Source of the DNA: Acanthamoeba sp. SK_2022b
Taxonomy: Eukaryota; Discosea; Longamoebia; Acanthamoebidae
DNA length: 12,902 nucleotides
Direction: 5' to 3'
NCBI GenBank assembly: GCA_027943245.1
Contig: JANDJZ010001097.1
Span: forward strand, 1-12,902
Shown here: piece after piece, positions 1 through 8,189 of the stretch
How positions within the stretch are numbered: the stretch's first letter is position 1
How the letters are laid out: each line of letters begins with the position of its first letter
Made by a program: the position numbers and the translations under genes
The notes under the pieces: model-generated
Database searches by the model: none
What the model saw: only the letters and a program-made list of their open reading frames with translations
Told to the model about the DNA's origin: nothing

Positions 1-73
1 CACACCATCACCACACCATTGCACCACCACAACACCACAACGCATCACCACCACACCACCACAACACCACAAC
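1..73. repeat. A/C-only low-complexity tract (edge)
   Basis: The plus strand is built almost only from A and C (words CACCAC, CACAACAC, CACCATCAC). It is the left-hand visible end of an array that continues outside the window. At 73/74 it flips to its strand complement. No coding potential is assigned. Confidence 0.9.
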
Positions 74-1317
74 GGTGGTGATGTTGTGGTGTGATGTTGG
101 GGTGTTGTGGTGGTGTTGAGTTGATGTTGTGGTGGTGTTGTGGTGATGTTATGTTATGGTGTGATATTGGGGTGTTGTGGTGGTGTTGTGGTGGTGTTGT
201 GGTGCTGTTATGGTGGTGATGTTATGGTAGTGGTGTTTTGGTGATATGGTGGTGGTGGTGTGGTGATATGGTGTGGTGTGGTTGTGTTTGTGGTGTTGTG
301 GTGGTGTTGTGGTGGCGTTGTGGTGATGTTGGGGGTGCTGTGGTGGGGATGTTGTGGTGCTGTTGTGCTGATGTTGCAGAGGTGTGGTAATGTTGCGTTG
401 GTGGTGTTGTGGTGGTGATGTTGTGGTGGTGTTGTGGTGATGGTATGGTGTTGTAATGGTATGGTGTTGTGGTGATGTTGTGGTGATGGTTTGATGTTGT
501 GGTGCTGCTGTGGTGATGTTGAGGTGTTATGGGCGATGTGGTGATGTGGTGGTGATGTGGTGGTGGTGTTGTGGTGGTGTTGTGATGTGGTGTTGTGGTG
601 GTGTTGTTGTGGTGTTGCGGAGTTTTTGTGGTGCTGATGTGGTGTTGTGGAGTTTTTGTGGTGCTGATGTGGGGATGTTGTTGTGGTGGTGTTGTGATGT
701 TGTGGTGTTTCAGTGATGTTGTGGTTATGGTGGTGTGGTGGTGTTGTTGTGGTGATGCTGTGGTGGTGATGGTGTGGTGGTTATGGTGGTGTAGTGCTGG
801 TGTTGTTGTGGTGTTGTGGTGGTATTGTGGTGGCGGTATTGTGGTGTTTTGAGGTTGTAGTGGTGATGGAATGGTGTTGTGTTATGGTTGTGCTGTGGTG
901 TTGGTGTGGTGGAGTAGTGGTGATACTGTGGTGATGTGGTGGTGGTGGGGTGCTGTGGTGATATTGTGGTGGTGATGTGGTGATATTGTGGTGGTGATGT
1001 GGTGATTTTGTGATGGGGGTGGTGGTGTGGTGGTGATGTGGTGGTGATGTGGTAGTGTTGTGGTGGTGTGGTGATGTGGTGTGGTGTAGTGAGGTTGTGG
1101 TGGAGTTATGGTGGTGATATTGTGATGTGTTGTGATGTTGTGGTATGGTGATGTTGTGGTGGAGTAGTGGTGTCGTGGTGATTGTGGTGATGTGGTGGGT
1201 GTGCTGTTGTGGTGGTGATGTGGTTGTGTTGTGGTGATGGTGTGGTGATGGTTATGGTGTGGTGATGGTGGTGTGGTGTGTAGTGATGGTTTTGTGGTGA
1301 TGGTGTGGTGGTGTGGT
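74..1317. repeat. G/T-only irregular minisatellite tract
   Basis: About 1.24 kb of G/T-rich plus strand made of TGGTG, TTGTGG, TGATG and TGTTGTG words with occasional A. It is the complement of the A/C tracts elsewhere. Higher-order duplications are visible: a 30-bp unit at 611-640 and 641-670 (one C/T mismatch, at a CpG) and an exact 22-bp unit at 959-980 and 981-1002. Long frames rich in Val, Gly, Cys and Trp on the plus strand, or His and Thr on the minus strand, are composition artefacts: the complement has almost no T, which every stop codon needs. Confidence 0.92.
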
Positions 1318-2010
1318 ACCACCACAACATCACCACAACATCACCACACCAACACCACTCCACAATATAACAGTACGACCACATTACCACCAAAACACCA
1401 TAACACCACCACAACATTACACCAACATCACAAAACCACCACAACATAACACCACCACAACACCACAACACACCACAGCACAACTCAGCATAACCCACCA
1501 CAACATCACAACCCACCACCACAACACCACATAACATCACACCATTACCACACCGCCATCACCACAACACAACCACAACAACACCACAACAACACCACAC
1601 TAACACCACAGCACCACACCTTAACCACCACACCACCACAACACCACAACAGCAGAACAACACCACCACAACATAACAGCATCACCACAACACCACACAA
1701 CAACATCAAAACCACCACACTATCATCACACCACAAGATCGCACCGCCACACAACCACAACCATCCCCACAACATCACCACACCATCACCCCAACAATAA
1801 CACCAACAATAACACAAAACCACAACATCACCACAACACCCCCACAACGTCACCACTACACCACCACAACAACACCACTATGACGTCATCACAAGAACAC
1901 CAGCACCACACCATCTCCACAATACCACCACAACACAACAACATCACCACAACACCACAACAAAACCACAACACCACCACAACAGCATCACAACATCACC
2001 ATCATCACCA
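1318..2010. repeat. A/C-only irregular minisatellite tract
   Basis: Plus strand of CACCACAAC, CATCACCAC and AACACCAC words, beginning at a G/T-to-A/C flip centred on the perfect palindrome GTGGTACCAC (1313-1322). It runs up to an inverted LTR fragment. The His/Thr-rich frames here are composition artefacts. Confidence 0.9.
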
Positions 2011-2094
2011 GTGCCAGGGGCTCCTTAAGTTCTACCTCATTTGGTGTGCCAGAGTGACTGTTGCTTTGAGTACCTATTAAGGTAACTCACAACA
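2011..2094 (-). mobile_element. Truncated copia LTR, inverted
   Basis: On the minus strand this reads from TGTTGTGAGTTACCT (2094 downward) through a segment matching the first ~84 bp of the LTRs at 2897, 5068 and 8850. Shared landmarks are the ACTCTGG and CCAAATGAGGTAG blocks. It carries several substitutions relative to those LTRs, so it is an older copy. The 3' two thirds of the LTR, including the AATAAA region, are missing and A/C tract takes over directly. It lies opposite to the tandem array downstream. Confidence 0.88.
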
Positions 2095-2896
2095 AATACC
2101 ACCAAACTAACACCACAAAACCACCACTCACCACACCACAACACCACAACACCACCACAACACCACAACAGAAACATGATGACAATAACACACCATTACC
2201 ACACCATTACCACCCAATACCACAACATCACCATTACACCACTACTAAAACACTACCACAACGCAACAACACCACAACACAACCACAACACCACCACATC
2301 ACCAGCACAACTTCAACCACATCACTGCCACACCACCACCACCAACACACTACCACACCACCACAACACCACAACACATCATCAACATAACCACACCACA
2401 ACACCACCACAACATTACCACACTACCACTACAACATCAACTACCACACCACCACACCACCACAGCATCACCACAACATTACCACACCACATCATCACAC
2501 CACCTCAGCATCACCACCACATCATAACAACACCATCACACCACCTCAACACCACCACACCACCACAACACCAGCACCAGACCAGCACCACTACAACACC
2601 AGCTCCACACCAGCACCATAACACCAGCACCACACCATCACACATCACAACACCACCACACCACCACCACACTACCACCACTCCACACCACGAAATTCAC
2701 CACACCACCAAAGCACCACATCACCACACCACCACCACACCGCCTAACACCACATCATCACCACAACGCCATCACCACATCACCACAACACCACCACCAC
2801 AACACCACAACATCACCACAACACCACAACACAACATCATCACCACAACAACAACATCACCACAACAACATCACCACAACAACATCACCATACCAA
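2095..2896. repeat. A/C-only irregular minisatellite tract
   Basis: Continuous A/C words, including CACCAGCAC variants near 2575-2640, between the inverted LTR fragment and the first full tandem LTR. The 242-residue His/Thr/Pro frame across it (2176-2904) is a by-product of a strand with almost no T. It shows no domain, and its end falls in the LTR. Confidence 0.9.
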
Positions 2897-3087
2897 TGTT
2901 GTGAGTTACCTAATAAGGTACTCAGATCAACAGTCACTCTGGAACACCAAATGAGGTAGGACTTAATGAGCTCCCAGCACATTAAGGCATGTCTACAACA
3001 ATACATTCAGCAGCAATAAAACCAGAGAGAACCCTGTTCTCTCTCACTTCACACTTTACTCTTCACCACAAAGTGTACATCACAACA
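2897..3087 (+). repeat. 5' LTR of copy 1 (191 bp, internal deletion)
   Basis: Starts TGTTGTGAG and ends CACAACA, giving 7-bp inverted ends. Apart from a 34-bp gap after GGCATG (present in the LTR at 5068 as positions ~5163-5196), it differs from that LTR by three C/T transitions that I can count. Contains AATAAA at 3015-3020. The high identity suggests the pair is not old. Confidence 0.93.
3015..3044 (+). promoter_or_regulatory. LTR poly(A) signal and perfect stem-loop
   Basis: AATAAA (3015-3020) is followed by AGAGAGAAC (3024-3032), loop CCT, then GTTCTCTCT (3036-3044): a perfect 9-bp stem. The same arrangement occurs at 5220-5249 (loop CCT) and 9003-9033 (loop CCCT). By analogy with retroelement R regions this may be the polyadenylation or transcript-end module. 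The functional assignment is inferred. Confidence 0.6.
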
Positions 3088-3100
3088 GGTTATGGGCCCA
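3088..3100 (+). other. Primer-binding site, initiator tRNA-Met half type
   Basis: GGTTATGGGCCCA lies immediately after the LTR end CACAACA. It is complementary to the anticodon stem-loop of eukaryotic initiator tRNA-Met (the CAU anticodon reads as ATG within the site), not to a tRNA 3' CCA end. Drosophila copia and yeast Ty5 prime from such tRNA halves. The exact match to this organism's tRNA could not be checked. Confidence 0.85.
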
Positions 3101-3108
3101 CACTCACG

Positions 3109-3534
3109 ATGAGTAACTATGAAGTCACCAAGAGATATGTACTCCAATCAGTCACCAAGTACAGCACCTGGCACGAGGAGCTCAAGTTCATCTTGCTCTC
3201 ACAGAACCTGTGGGACATTGCATTCATCAACCAGCCCAGAGGCGCAGGCAAGGAGAAGGCCAATGACAGAGACAACAACAGACGAATGAGAATGCAGCAG
3301 GCAGCTGGCTTTATCATTCTGTGTCTGGATACACAGTTCAGGTCAATATGCTCGCACCTCAAAGACCCAAGGGAGATGCTGAAGGCACTCGATGAGCAGC
3401 TCGCAGCAACCCCAGCCATGCAGAGGATGCAACCCCACCAGACAAAGAGCTGGACAATGGAGGATGCAAGACGACCAGCAAGAAGAAACCCACACCAATA
3501 CCATGGCATGACAGAATGCATTCCACACCACTGA
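3109..3534 (+). pseudogene. gag: copia gag N-terminal remnant (copy 1)
   Basis: The start at 3109 is preferred because it is the first ATG after the primer-binding site and opens the conserved gag head. An upstream in-frame ATG at 2989 lies inside the LTR. Residues 1-98 look like a copia gag N-terminus, with a W21-containing STWHEEL segment, W35 in the NLWDI segment, an Arg-rich stretch near 53-62 and an HLKDPREMLKAL helix near 83-94. Residues 67-98 align with copy 2. After L98 the homology stops: the central gag domain kept in copy 2 is missing. The next bases (3419-3439, another frame) read C-R-G-C-N-P-T, possibly a broken CCHC zinc knuckle. The frame then ends 19 nt inside the RT frame. 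A Gag capsid would not form from this product. Confidence 0.75.
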
Positions 3535-4400
3535 CACGCACAAGGACAGCACCCAAACTCTACTCTCAAGAGTTTCATGCCTGCGTAGCAAGAGAGGACA
3601 AGCCATATCAGGGTAAGAATAGCGTCAAGATCCTGTCAACGTACATTGAAGCCATCACCTTGTTGCACGCTGAAGACTGGAAAGCTGCCATGCACAACAA
3701 GTACAACGTGATAGTAATGAATGGTACTTTCAAACTGGTACCCCCACCTGCCAGGAGGAAGATCATCAACACCAAGTGGCTATTCAAGGTCAAGTGTCAC
3801 ACAGATGGCTTGATCAACTGGTTCAAGGCCTGTTGGATAGCAAGAGGCTTCACCCAAGTCTATGGAGTAGACTTCAATGAGACGTTCACACCAGTAGTAC
3901 ATCTTGAGCACCTATGGGTACTCATTGCAATAGCCATACAGGTTGGCTACGCAGTCCATCAGATGGACGTAACCATGGTGTTCCTCAACGCCACCCTTCC
4001 TGAAGAAAACTATGTGCACCAACCCAAGGGTTTTGTGGACAAGGGGCAACCAGATCATGTCTGTCTACTATGCAAGAGTCTCTACAGACTCAAACAAGCA
4101 CCCCTCGAGTGGAACTGGACACTTGATGCACATCTACATACAAGAGGATTCATGCTGACGTGTGCTGACCTGTGTGTCTACATCAGGTACAAGGGCAAGC
4201 ATGCAGTCTATGTAGTGGCCTATGTTGATGACTGCATGATCTATGTGCCAGAACGGTTTGTACCTGGCATCAAGAAGGTGCTACATGATGGATTCAAGAT
4301 GATTGACCTAGGCATCAGAGTGACTTCAATTCTGTCACTTGAAGTGATATGTGATGATGAAGACGGGTTGATACTACTATGTCAAGCAGGCAAGATATGA
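3516..4400 (+). pseudogene. pol: copia reverse transcriptase, interrupted (copy 1)
   Basis: RVT_2-type RT of a Ty1/copia element, which would copy the element RNA into cDNA inside virus-like particles. In this 294-residue frame the linker preceding RT spans about 15-60. Conserved blocks follow: NTKWLFKVK (85-93), WIARGFTQVYG (107-117), motif A with D151 (HQMDVT), KSLYRLKQAP (187-196) and the catalytic YVDD at 236-239, so all three metal-binding Asp are kept. LGIRVTSILSLEV (265-277) is the thumb-proximal block. A TGA at 4398-4400 cuts it off. Copy 2 has CAA at that codon, so the ancestral codon was probably CGA. No protease or integrase precedes it. ATG 3516 is only the first Met of the frame; real pol would be translated as a Gag-Pol polyprotein. 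Confidence 0.92.
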
Positions 4401-5052
4401 GAACTTCTACATGATTTTGGATTTGTGACTTCAAAGGCAATTGGCACGCCCATGGAGCCTGGCCTCCAGCTTACTGCACTTGAGAAGACACCACCAGAGT
4501 TTGTTGGTGTCCTGTACTGATTGGCCGTACAGCTCAACTACATTGCCCTGGCCTTGTGACCAGACATTGTGTATGTGATGTGTGTTCTCAGTAGGCATCT
4601 GAACGCCTATGGGGGGAACACTGGGCTGTGGTGAAACATATATTCAGGTACTTGCAGGTGGCCTGGTCTACTGGAGAGCGAAGAACCAATCCTGCATAGC
4701 TATGTCAACTGCTGAGGCCAAACTCAACACTCTGGCTGAAGCTATCAAGCATGCAATCTTCCTTGGCCACATCTACAACGACTTAGGACTTGATTGAGCG
4801 AGTCAAATGCCAATCTACTGTGACAACAAGAGTGCACTGACAATTGCAACCTCATGACCTGGCAAGTATCATCAACGATCGAAGCACAATGGCATCAAGT
4901 TGGCGCTGGTATGTGAGAACCTAGCCAATGAGATGATTAGCCTCCACCACATGCCCACAACCATCATGCCAGCTGACATACTCATGAAGGCCCTTGGTAG
5001 AGGACGTGTGAATGACTTGTGTGTTGAGCTAAATCTTGTATGGTGTTCCTGA
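4401..5052 (+). pseudogene. pol: RT C-terminus and RNase H remnant (copy 1)
   Basis: Continues the RT after the TGA: GTPMEPGLQLT, then LNYIALAL-stop-PDI, then LSRHLNAYGG. A further in-frame TGA lies at 4518-4520. At 4611-4616 six G's replace the seven in copy 2, shifting frame. A ~133-bp gap after 4654 then removes the first RNase H catalytic segment (SDVDWAGD in copy 2), between two TTGCA repeats. Downstream, the RNase H blocks VYWRAKNQS, STAEAKLNTLAEA and IYCDNKSA are recognisable, with stops at the codons after GLD and after ATS. The frame ends at TGA 5050-5052. RNase H is certainly inactive. Confidence 0.85.
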
Positions 5053-5057
5053 TACTG

Positions 5058-5067
5058 TTAAGGGGCG
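5058..5067 (+). other. Polypurine tract before the shared LTR
   Basis: TTAAGGGGCG abuts the TGTTGTG start of the LTR, the expected position of the plus-strand primer of an LTR retrotransposon. The purine run is short, and the final CG matches the ACG at the same place in copy 2. Confidence 0.65.
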
Positions 5068-5292
5068 TGTTGTGAGTTACCTAATAAGGTACTCAGATCA
5101 ACAGTCACTCTGGAACACCAAATGAGGTAGGACTTAATGAGCTCCCAGCACATTAAGGCATGCCTTAAGTTTAGGAGTTATGTTGTAGCACAACTGTCTA
5201 CAACAATATATTCAGCAGTAATAAAACCAGAGAGAACCCTGTTCTCTCTCACTTCACACTTTACTCTTCACCACAAAGCGTACATCACAACA
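5068..5292 (+). repeat. Shared middle LTR (225 bp)
   Basis: Complete LTR, TGTTGTG to CACAACA. It is the 3' LTR of copy 1 and sits where the 5' LTR of copy 2 should be. Includes a stem TGTTGTAG (5181-5188) / CTACAACA (5198-5205) with a 9-nt loop, AATAAA at 5220-5225, and the 9-bp stem at 5229-5249. It differs from the 8850 LTR by about five substitutions and two 1-nt insertions (my reading). A/C tract starts at the next base. Confidence 0.93.
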
Positions 5293-6667
5293 CACCACAC
5301 CATCACAACATCACAACACCATCACACCATCACAACACCATCACAACACCATCACAACACCATCACAACACCATCTCAACACCATCACACCATCACAACA
5401 TAAAAACACCATCACAACACCATCACAACACCAAAACACCACATCACCATCTCAACACTATCACACCATCTCAACACCATCACACCATCACAACACAACA
5501 CCATCACCACACCACCACAACACTACCACAACACCATCACCATCACCACACCACAACACCATCACCACACCACCATCACCAACACCACCACACAACCACA
5601 ACACCATCACAACACACCATCACCACACCATCACAACACCATCACAACACCACCACACCACCACAACACCATCCCAACACCATCACAACACCACCACACC
5701 ACCACACAACACACCATCACCACACCACCATCACCACAACACCATCACCACACAACACCACAACACCATCACAACACACCATCACCACACCATCACCACA
5801 CCATCACACCACCATCACAACACCATCACAACACCACACCACCACAACACCATGACAACACCATATCCACACCACAACACCACCACAACACCACACAACC
5901 ACCACCACACCATCACAACACCACAACACCAACACCACACCATCACAACACCATCACAACACCACAACACCAACACCACACCAACACCACACCATCACAA
6001 CACCAACACCACACCATCACAACACAACATCACACCACAACACCAACACCACACCATCACCACAACACCATCACCACAACACGCACAACACCACCCCAAC
6101 ACCAACACCACACCAACACCACACCATCACAACACCAAACACCATCACAACACCACAACACCACACCACCACAACACCATCACCACACCATCACAACACT
6201 ACCACAACACCATCACCACATCACACCATCACAACACCATCACCACACCATCATAACACTACCACAACACCACAACACCATCACCACACCATCACAACAC
6301 TACCACAACACCATCACAACACCATCACCACACAACACCACAACACCATCACAACACACCATCACAACACCATCACCACACCATCACCACCTCCACAACA
6401 TAACCACCACAACATCACTCCAACAGACCAACACCATCACACAACCACACCACAACAACACCACAACACCACAACATCACCACCTCACCACCACAACATT
6501 ACACCACATCACCACCACATCACCACCACAACATTACACCACATCACCACACCATCACCACAACACCACCACACAACGCCATCAGCAAAACCTCACCACA
6601 ACATCACCACAACACCACCACATCACCACCACACCACCACACGATCACCACAACACCATCACCACTA
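5293..6667. repeat. A/C minisatellite replacing the 5' part of copy 2
   Basis: About 1.38 kb of A/C-only strand. Near 5330-5390 the dominant period is an 11-mer (CACCATCACAA); elsewhere 8-mers (CACCACAA) and 5-6-mers mix in. It begins directly at the LTR end CACAACA and stops at 6667, where copy 2 gag homology begins. In copy 1 the corresponding interval between LTR and this point in gag is only ~210 bp, so the tract stands in for the primer-binding site, leader and gag N-terminus. The His/Thr/Pro frames within it are artefacts. Confidence 0.92.
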
Positions 6668-7257
6668 GCAGCTGGTTTTATCATTCTGTGTCTGGACACA
6701 CAGTTCAGGTCAATATGCTTGCACCTCAAAGACCTGAGGGAGATGCTGAAGGCACTCGATGAGCAGCTTGTGCTGAAGACTATGGGGTACTGCATGCTCT
6801 ACCTCAAGTGCTACTTGAGGATGTGATACAAGCCCAGAGAGACCTTGGACATGTACTTCAGGCGGCTAGACAAGGCTGTGAAGGACCTGGCAGGTCAGAA
6901 AACCTAGCACTCATGATCATGCTCAATGGACTCCCAGAGGAGTACAAGTCTGTACAGACCATCATTGAGAGCACAAGAGATATGAACTACAGAGAGGCCA
7001 AGCAACTACTATTCCAGTGCAAGGCTGCCCATGTTGCAAAGACAGCAACGCACAAGTCCATTAACATCATCCAAGTGCCACAAGGACGTTCCAGAAGGCC
7101 CCAGCAAGGAGCCTATCAATGTACAACACCCAGACGTGGACCTAGCGCTCGCTGTACTGCTGCCATTGCCACCCACAACCGGCCCAACAGAATGCATCCC
7201 ACACCCAAGAAACTGCCAACACACATGAGGACAGTACCCAAACTCTACTCTCAATAG
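6668..7257 (+). pseudogene. gag: copia gag, central and C-terminal part (copy 2)
   Basis: From 6668 the frame matches copy 1 gag residues 66-98, then continues beyond it. An in-frame TGA follows RM near 6822, probably from a former CGA, and the block YFRRLDKAVKDLAG comes after it. A 1-nt frameshift near 6890 moves the reading to the 6808 frame, which gives ENLALMIMLNGLPEEYKSV, then MNYREAKQLLFQC. The NGLPEEY signature belongs to the copia gag (UBN2 / retrotran_gag) family. The tail is Arg/Pro/Thr-rich, and no intact CCHC knuckle is visible. The frame runs to TAG 7255-7257; copy 1 has GAG at that codon, in an LYSQE context. No start codon survives. Confidence 0.82.
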
Positions 7258-8189
7258 TTTCACACCTGCGTAGCAAGAGAAGACAAGCTGCACCAGGATG
7301 AGAATAGTGTCAAGATCCCATCAACGTACATCAAAGCTGTCACCTCATTGCACACTGAAGCCTGGAAAGCTGCCATGTGCAATGAGTACAACGTGATAAT
7401 GATGAAAAGTACATTTGAACTGGTACCCCCACCCACCAGGAGGAAGATCATCAACACCAAGTGGCTATTCAAGGTCAAGTGTCACATGGACAGCTCAATC
7501 AACCAGTTCAAGGCCTGTTGGATAGCAAGAGGCTTCACCCAAGTCTATGGAGTAGACTTTGATGATATGTTTGCACCAGTAGTACATCTCAAGCACCTAT
7601 GGGTACTCATCATGATAGCCATACAGGTTGGCTACGCAGTCCATCAGATGGACATAACCACAGTGTTTGTCAATGCCACCCTCCCAAAAGAAAACTCAAG
7701 GGTTTTGTGGATAAGGGGTGATCAGATCACATCTGTCTGCTATGCAAGAGCCTTTACGAACTCAAACAAGCACCCCTTGAGTGGAACTGGATGCTTGATG
7801 CACATCTACGTCCAAGAGGATTCATGCTGACGTGTGCCAACCTGTGCATCTACATCAGGTACAAGGGCAAGCATGCAGTCGATGTAGTGGTCTACGTTGA
7901 TGACTGCATGATCTACGTGCCAGAACGGTTCATACCTGGCATCAAGAAGGTGCTACACAACGGATTCAAGATGATCAACCTAGGCATCATGACTTCAATT
8001 CTGTCACTTGAAGTGATACACAACAATGAAGACAGGTCAATACTACTACATCAAGCAGGCAAGATACAAGAACTTCTACACAACTTCAGATTTGTGACTT
8101 CAAAGGCAAGCAGCACTCCCATGGAGCCCAGCCTCCAGCTTCCCACACTCAAGAAGACACCACTGGAGTTCATCAGCGTCCCTTACTAG
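7258..8189 (+). pseudogene. pol: copia reverse transcriptase, frameshifted (copy 2)
   Basis: In the same frame as the upstream gag, separated only by the TAG. Blocks in order: AWKAAMCNEYNV, NTKWLFKVK, CWIARGFTQVYG, motif A (HQMDITTV), then a 13-nt deletion near 7696-7697 relative to copy 1 that shifts frame. The correct frame resumes by 7791 with LDAHLRPRGF, the catalytic YVDD (7893-7904), and LGIMTSILSLEV. It ends at TAG 8187-8189 after FISVPY. Where copy 1 has its first TGA, this copy has CAA. Catalytic residues remain, but no single frame encodes the whole domain. Confidence 0.9.

Larger units (their letters stand above)
2897..5292 (+). mobile_element. Defective Ty1/copia retrotransposon, copy 1
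   Basis: A 2,396-bp element bounded by direct LTRs (2897-3087 and 5068-5292). It has, in order, a tRNA primer-binding site, a gag remnant, RT, RNase H and a polypurine tract. Autonomous copia elements are usually about 4.5-5.5 kb. The shortfall is explained mainly by absence of protease and integrase between gag and RT. The gag-RT-RNase H order fits copia, where integrase precedes RT. I could not find an exact 5-bp target-site duplication: the left flank ends ACCAA, and the right flank starts CACCA within low-complexity DNA. The last LTR is shared with copy 2, so this is one unit of an LTR-body-LTR-body-LTR array. Confidence 0.92.

Noticed and set aside
510..852. Val/Gly/Cys/Trp-rich frames in the G/T tract
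   Set aside because: Pure composition effect of TGG/TGT/GTG words; overlapping frames are open in several phases.
2176..2904. 242-residue His/Thr/Pro-rich frame, and similar frames at 5852-6256 and 9794-10423
   Set aside because: A strand with almost no T cannot form stop codons, so long frames arise in all phases. The units are 8 and 11 bp, not triplets, and no domain or start context is present.
3516..3534. 19-nt overlap of gag and RT frames as a programmed frameshift
   Set aside because: Copy 2 has gag and RT in the same frame, and the gag tail of copy 1 follows a deletion. The overlap is a by-product of decay, and no slippery motif with downstream structure was evident.
3117..3606. Minus-strand frames opposite gag
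   Set aside because: Antisense shadows of gag/RT. Similar shadows lie opposite copy 2 (7009-7293, 7260-7478).
2892..5297. Target-site duplication of copy 1 (ACCAA / CACCA)
   Set aside because: Not an exact 5-bp match. In A/C DNA near-matches are expected by chance, and the second LTR is shared with copy 2.
5293..6667. CRISPR-like repeated array
   Set aside because: There are no constant repeats separated by unique spacers, the period varies (5, 8, 11), and the setting is eukaryotic retrotransposon DNA.
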